Of a DNA stretch of 64,000 bases, positions 59,641 through 64,000 are shown in pieces. The stretch is from Isoetes taiwanensis (Eukaryota; Streptophyta; Lycopodiopsida; Isoetales; Isoetaceae): the NCBI GenBank assembly GCA_021234155.1, contig JAJEKV010000006.1, positions 3,627,277 to 3,691,276 on the forward strand, read 5' to 3'. The notes beneath the pieces were generated by a model. That model saw nothing but the letters and a program-made list of their open reading frames with translations, was not told where the DNA came from and did not search any database. Every line of letters starts with the position of its first letter. Position 1 is the stretch's first letter. The position numbers and the translations under genes were made by a program.

Positions 59641-60473
59641 GTGTCTTCTGTTGAGTTATTCACGACTGATTATTTCTTGTGCAAATCGCTAATAATGATG
59701 TCTTAACTGCTCCTAAATTTGTTAGAGATATCCCTAGATACTTTTGATGACAGAAGGGAAGCCTTTGCCAATTTGGTTGCTCAGGCTTTTTCTAGCCTGA
59801 AAATCTTTGCTGCAGTGAATCGCTTTACATCCTGTTGTATTGCAGATAGACAAATAGCTGGAATTGATCTATAGGGAGAAGCCTGAAGGAGATTGAGATT
59901 TAGTTTCATCTGGGTTCAAATCCCAGGCTCAATAGCTTCTGGATTTAAATGACTCTAATAGCAAGGTAACTTCTGCTTGAATTCGACCTTGAACTGCCGA
60001 GAATTGGTACTCATATTAGATTGAGGCCAAGAATGAGATGAGAAACATATTGTTGAAGAGGTCGAATATGAACAGAAGGAGCTCCAAACCTGCATTGTTG
60101 AAGCTTCGATATGGAGTTCCGATGAGTCTGGCAGTACTCGTTTAAGCCATAAAGAGAGTAGTATAGGCCCATCTCCTCTGCTTGAGCTTGGCCACAGAGC
60201 AGAGCTTGGCAACCAAGGGCAAGGGATTGCTTTGCGGAGGAAGAAGGAAGGGGAAGATCCAAACTCAGCCAGCCTTACGGATTTGTCACGTGTCCGTCAC
60301 ATATTTTTTTTTCTTTTTTAAAAATTCAAATAAACCTAAAAAAGCGTGCTTGTCAAGCCCTATCCTCAGCCCAGAAATATTACCTTTCTAATTTTTGATA
60401 ACAGAAAATAAACAACCTTATATACGGAATGATAGGATTAGAATACAAAGATGTGAATACAATTTACAATATC
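59641..60473 (+). other. Intergenic, with isolated tRNA T-arm-like hairpin at 59910-59926
   Basis: CTGGG-TTCAAAT-CCCAG (59910-59926) is a perfect 5-bp stem with a 7-nt T-loop, as in a tRNA or a SINE B box. No A box, D arm or acceptor stem fits upstream, so it is not a tRNA gene. The minus frames 59955-60262 overlap each other and have no motif. Confidence 0.4.
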
Positions 60474-60600
60474 TTTTGGACATTAGGGAGGAGGTATGGC
60501 TACGTTTTCTAAGATTAAAATATGTTATGTCCTCTAAGATAAGAATATGTTTTGGACATTAGGGGACATGGCTGAGTGGGCATTTCTAAGATTTTCACAT
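60474..60600. repeat. Imperfect tandem duplication, unit about 76 bp
   Basis: TTTTGGACATTAGGG occurs at 60474 and 60550, each followed by ATGGCT and a TTTCTAAGATT block. Between them the shorter CTAAGATTAAAATATGTT / CTAAGATAAGAATATGTT pair is also duplicated. Confidence 0.85.
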
Positions 60601-61190
60601 TTGGATGTACCGAGCCTGTGTTATTTCCTCTGGTACTTGTTGGGATATTGAAGACACTATTTTGATATCAATTTGGTCACGTGGAAACCATAAGAGCAGG
60701 GCAACAACATATTGACAAAAGTGGAAGAGACAATGACCAACGTTGTAAATTCATTATACAAATAATGGCATGTTGCTCACTGACTTCCAAAAAATCCTCC
60801 ACCATGCATTATAATCAAATGGAGAACATCCTATACAACAGAGCATATCGAAGAAAGTATTTTCAAATGCTACCCAGTTTTACAATGGCTCTTGGAAATC
60901 ACAATGTCTCCAAAATAAGTCAAGCAAGATCGTGTTTTCAGTCAATGGTTCTACATTGCAACCCTGATCCAACTGTCATATTTGGCACGTCAAAGCAACC
61001 TCGGTTACAGTTTTTCATCCCTGTTTTTCCAAATGTATCCATTGTTATGATTGAAAGGAGAGCTGAATCATTTATTGTTCCAATGCTTTCTTCTTGTGTG
61101 CATAATTTGCTTCCTTCTTGTCACAGCAAATATCTGAAGGCCAGCTCTCCAAAATTTCCAAATTATATAGGAACTTAAATTATACCAGGG
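60601..61190. other. Open frame without recognisable domain
   Basis: The plus frame 60681-61178 is 165 codons but contains no motif, has no convincing start context and no partner exon. I treat it as probable chance in non-coding DNA, although it is the longest unexplained plus-strand frame in the right half of the window. Confidence 0.3.
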
Positions 61191-61195
61191 ATAGG

Positions 61196-62010
61196 CTCTG
61201 TACGTACGAAATCTAAATTCCCGACGTATAAAGTTAAAAAATACGTATTAAAAAAAAACGTATACACACAGACCCCAATTTTTGGTCCACAATTGTTTTT
61301 TAGTTGTACGGAAGTGTTGTTTTATGCCAAAAACACCACCAAAATGGCCCCAAAAGTCCACGTGGCCTGTTTATCCGGATTTGCACAAAGAGACAGTGGT
61401 TTTTTGGCAGAAATTTCCCACTGTGGTCTTTTGGCAGAAAAATCCATGTGTAGAGAAAATTGACATGGTTTTTGTGAATTTTTGTCAACGTGTACTTTTT
61501 TCCTTCGCTGTTGTTTTTTGGCGGAACCATGCGTTGTTTATCTTTAAAATAGCACGTGTAGGTTTTAATTTTACTGCACCTGAAAAACTAAATTACAACA
61601 CTAGAAATAAAACACTACAAAGAAAAGAACACGTAGGAAATAGAAAGTTGATGTTTTCAAGTGTTGTTTTTGCAAAACTAAAAAAAAAATCACGTATGGC
61701 CTTTTTTTTTATTTACGAAACCCTACATGTGTTATTGAAATCTAGCTATAGTTTTCCTAAAATAAGGACATGTAAAAAATAATATTATAACATGTAGAAA
61801 AAATGTATGTTTTTATTAATGTGGTTGTTTAACTAATGAGATATTGACACGTGGCATACTTTTTAAATAAAAAAATATTATTCTAGCTAATCAAATATGG
61901 ACACGTGGCATACTTTTGAAATAAAAAAAGCATTATTATTACATGTAGAAAAAGAAGGTATTGTTTTTAATATGTCTTCTATCAAATCAAATGTTGACAC
62001 ATGGCACACA
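61196..62010 (+). repeat. ACGT-core-rich tract with three GACACGTGGCA-type repeats
   Basis: GACACGTGGCATACTTTT occurs at 61846 and 61900, with a weaker GACACATGGCACACATT at 61996. Each is followed by AAATAAAAAA. Upstream are CCACGTGGCC (61358), AACGTGTAC, GCACGTGTAG, ACACGTAGG, CACGTATGG and several TACGTA motifs from 61200. A second repeat, TTTTGGCAGAAA or TTTTGGCGGAA, occurs at about 61401, 61429 and 61515. The 166-codon frame at 61282-61782 is compositionally odd (Phe/Lys-rich) and I do not call it a gene. Confidence 0.65.
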
Positions 62011-62102
62011 TTAAAATAAAAAATTACTATAAACCACAATTTAAAAGCTAATATATTATGAATTTTGCATTGATTTTTTTAATTGTTAAAAAAAAAAGCC
62101 TT

Positions 62103-62119
62103 TTGGGGATCGAACCCAA
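62103..62119 (-). other. tRNA T-arm-like hairpin (B-box), likely SINE or tRNA relic
   Basis: On the minus strand TTGGG-TTCGATC-CCCAA is a perfect T-arm, and GGTTCGATCCC matches the polymerase III B box well. It is followed on that strand by a T-run (62100-62090) that could terminate polymerase III. No A box at proper spacing is convincing, so no functional tRNA is claimed. Confidence 0.4.
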
Positions 62120-62334
62120 ACAAGTCCATAAGACATAATATTCATGTTATCTCCATTCTCATTTATATATACTGATACTGATGGATTGCAATCTAACTTT
62201 TAAATTTTAACGTCAGATTATAACATTCAATTAACATTCAATGGTCAAGGTTTAAAACAATTGAATTAATGGTTGTGGTTAAAAACAATGACTAACGTCA
62301 TCTCAACTCTCCTTTTCTTCTTCCACAACTTCAT

Positions 62335-62392
62335 CTTCATCATGGAACAGATCAGACTATAAGCTTCATCATGGAACAGATCAGACTATAAG
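62335..62392. repeat. 29-bp perfect tandem duplication, two units
   Basis: CTTCATCATGGAACAGATCA plus GACTATAAG occurs at 62335-62363 and 62364-62392 without any mismatch. Confidence 0.97.
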
Positions 62393-63480
62393 CATGTTTC
62401 ACGGACAACTAAGAAGGGGAAAGGATCAAGAAACCCTCATATCTTTTTGTCTTGACCCTGAAATAAAATAGAACGTGATTATAAACCTATGAGGCTCTTT
62501 GAGAAGTCAAGTAATTTTGCAATAAGCTTGCCAAGTTCATTTTCATAGAATTTAGAACATCGCACAACTTACTGCATATAAGATGCTCAGTCCTTCTTCT
62601 ATATTAGAAAATAACCAATATGATGGCTTCACAAGAATGAGAGAACACTCCAAAATTGAATTGTCTTGAAAAACAAGAAGCTGCCCATATGGATAACGCT
62701 GCAGGATAATCTCGTAAAAACGAGGCCTGTAAGATAAAAGGGTTTTAAATTTATGAAAAATCATACGAATCAATAATCACTGCTCTTGTGATCCTTACAG
62801 TCATGATGAGAAAGATTGCAAAGGATAAAAATGATAAGATGAGGCAGACCACCACCATGTCCCAAGGATTATATGTCACTGTCAAGCAAAGTTGCCCTCT
62901 TCCACAAGTTGAGCTTTGGATATGCGTCTTTTTGTTCTTGCCAAAAAAATATCAGCTTTTTGCCATTAGTTATCTCCGATCTTAGAGGTAAAGGGTCGAA
63001 ATGGTTCCTAGAGGAAAAAATCATAAGGCAAATAGGTGAGACGGTTGCAAAAAGCATGGCTCTTAGATGATCAAATGCTCGAAATGCTTTTGGGGACAAG
63101 ATCAAAGATAAGAAGTGATTTCAGGACCAATAATAGGAATGAAGTGGCATTCAGAATAGGATATGATAAGCAACATCCAAAAACAGATCATTCTAAGGAA
63201 GCCAAAATTGTTTAGCTTCATTTTCTCAAGATAGCAACACGTAAAATGAATCGGCCGTTCTAACACTACCACGAATTGCTCCATCGATTGCATCCAAAGA
63301 AGTCCGAACCCTTCAAGTCCAAGCAAAATAATCCGCTTCGCCTCCGATCAAGCTTCCTAGTCCCGAAAAATGTTATGCTTTCGAGTTCGGATTCGTGAGA
63401 AACAAAACTTAGAAAATAAACGAAAAACAAGCCTCTAAGAACATAACAAAACCCGCCGGATTTGCCATTGCCACAAATGC
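62393..63480. other. Intergenic, no supported gene
   Basis: Several 65-78 codon frames on both strands, none with a motif. Confidence 0.45.
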
Positions 63481-63485
63481 CAAAA

Positions 63486-63740
63486 GATTTGCCATCGCCA
63501 TAGCTACCAAAGATTTGCCATCGCCATAGTCGTTTGATTTGCCAAAAGCCGCCGAATGTGTGTCTCCGCTTATCGCCATGGATGTTTGTTCCGCCCGCTC
63601 ATTTGGATCGCGCCATGGTTGTGTGCATGCAAGCGCGGGCAATGAAAACCCCGATAGAGGGGCGAAAAGTTAACCAATAGTCAAAAAGAATGAAAACCCC
63701 GATATGGGAGGTGAAAAGTTAACCAATAGAATGAAACCAA
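63486..63740. repeat. Cluster of short direct repeats
   Basis: AAAGATTTGCCATCGCCATAG occurs twice (about 63484 and 63510; 21 bp described as AAGATTTGCC then ATCGCCATAG). From 63639 a unit beginning GAATGAAAACCCCGATA and ending AAAAGTTAACCAATAG occurs twice (63638 and 63688). A related CCAATAGGATAACACCACGA block follows at 63801. Confidence 0.8.
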
Positions 63741-64000
63741 GAGGATCGCCATCTTAGCCGCCTATTTTTTCAAAATCTGACCGCCCATTCCTTTAGTCCA
63801 ACCAATAGGATAACACCACGAAGATTGCAATCTCGGCCGCACCTCTGCCGGTGATCCGGGCCATCCATGTGGGCTAATTTTTCACCGCATAGTTTAATTA
63901 TTATTTTCATTTCAACATGTGACACCATGGGTCCCGCTATATTCACGCCATATAAAATGGCCAGACGCGCGCCACGTGTATACCCTTGGTATATTGGCCA
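63741..64000 (+). other. Window end; possible promoter-like sequence
   Basis: CATATAAAATGG (63949-63960) resembles a TATA box, and GCGCGCCACGTGTATAC with a CACGTG G-box follows at about 63968. A gene could begin beyond the window on the plus strand, but nothing downstream can be seen. Confidence 0.25.

Noticed and set aside
59910-59926. A tRNA gene suggested by a perfect T-arm
   Set aside because: No acceptor, D or anticodon arm can be drawn upstream.
60681-61178. 165-codon plus-strand frame
   Set aside because: No motif, no domain-like composition and no splice partner. It could be revived by transcript evidence.
61282-61782. 166-codon plus-strand frame
   Set aside because: Its Phe/Lys/Val-rich composition follows from T- and A-runs and the repeated TTTTGGCAGAA motif; no domain.
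62103-62119. A minus-strand tRNA gene suggested by a consensus B box
   Set aside because: No A box at the right distance and no acceptor stem.
1-64000. CRISPR arrays, rRNA genes or bacterial-type operons
   Set aside because: None of the direct repeats has the regular repeat-spacer pattern, no rRNA core is seen, and the genes have introns and plant-type domains.

Overview
This window looks like nuclear DNA of a land plant with a large, gene-poor, repeat-rich genome. The evidence is plant-specific gene families (uclacyanin, BAHD acyltransferase, DOMON/cytochrome b561, NYN-LOTUS, an F-box/CW/SNF2-type protein, PPR and UGT remnants), GT-AG introns, chromodomain Ty3 elements and a LINE. A homosporous fern is my best guess from coding style and spacing, but the sequence alone does not prove it. 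There are no rRNA genes, CRISPR arrays or bacterial operons.

Layout. 0-22 kb: almost no intact genes. It holds local tandem duplications, an unrecognised gene candidate (5.9-7.1 kb, minus), a PPR remnant (16.0-17.0 kb, minus), three copies of a dispersed TATA-bearing repeat (7.2, 13.1, 19.6 kb), a small MITE-like element (20.04-20.29 kb) and a CATGCA-rich simple repeat (21.25-21.42 kb). 22.5-23.3 kb: a two-exon uclacyanin gene on the minus strand. 25.3-27.3 kb: a decayed LINE. 29.2-38.6 kb: a retrotransposon graveyard with a pair of inverted LTR-like segments, a Ty3 chromovirus integrase end with 3' LTR, a primer-binding site, an 88-codon ORF inside an LTR-like segment, and an opposite-strand Ty3 RT/RNase H fragment. 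40-53 kb: the main genic island, all minus strand: BAHD acyltransferase, an unrecognised coding segment, NYN/LOTUS protein and DOMON-cytochrome b561. 55.3-57.9 kb: a truncated SNF2/CW pseudogene. 59.3 kb: a UGT C-terminal fragment. The rest is AT-rich repeats, including an ACGT-core-rich tract at 61.2-62.0 kb.

The genes are not a pathway. Products would act in different places: cell-surface copper protein, soluble acyl transfer, RNA metabolism, and transmembrane electron transfer. A recurring feature is that otherwise good reading frames are broken by single small indels, three of four next to short homopolymers. That could be assembly error or recent decay, and it matters for deciding which genes are alive. 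I found no convincing wholly new system. The best leads are the 88-codon LTR ORF, the perfect 21-bp hairpin at 39.63 kb, the shared GC-palindrome transposon ends at 45.26 and 58.57 kb, and the inverted LTR pair.
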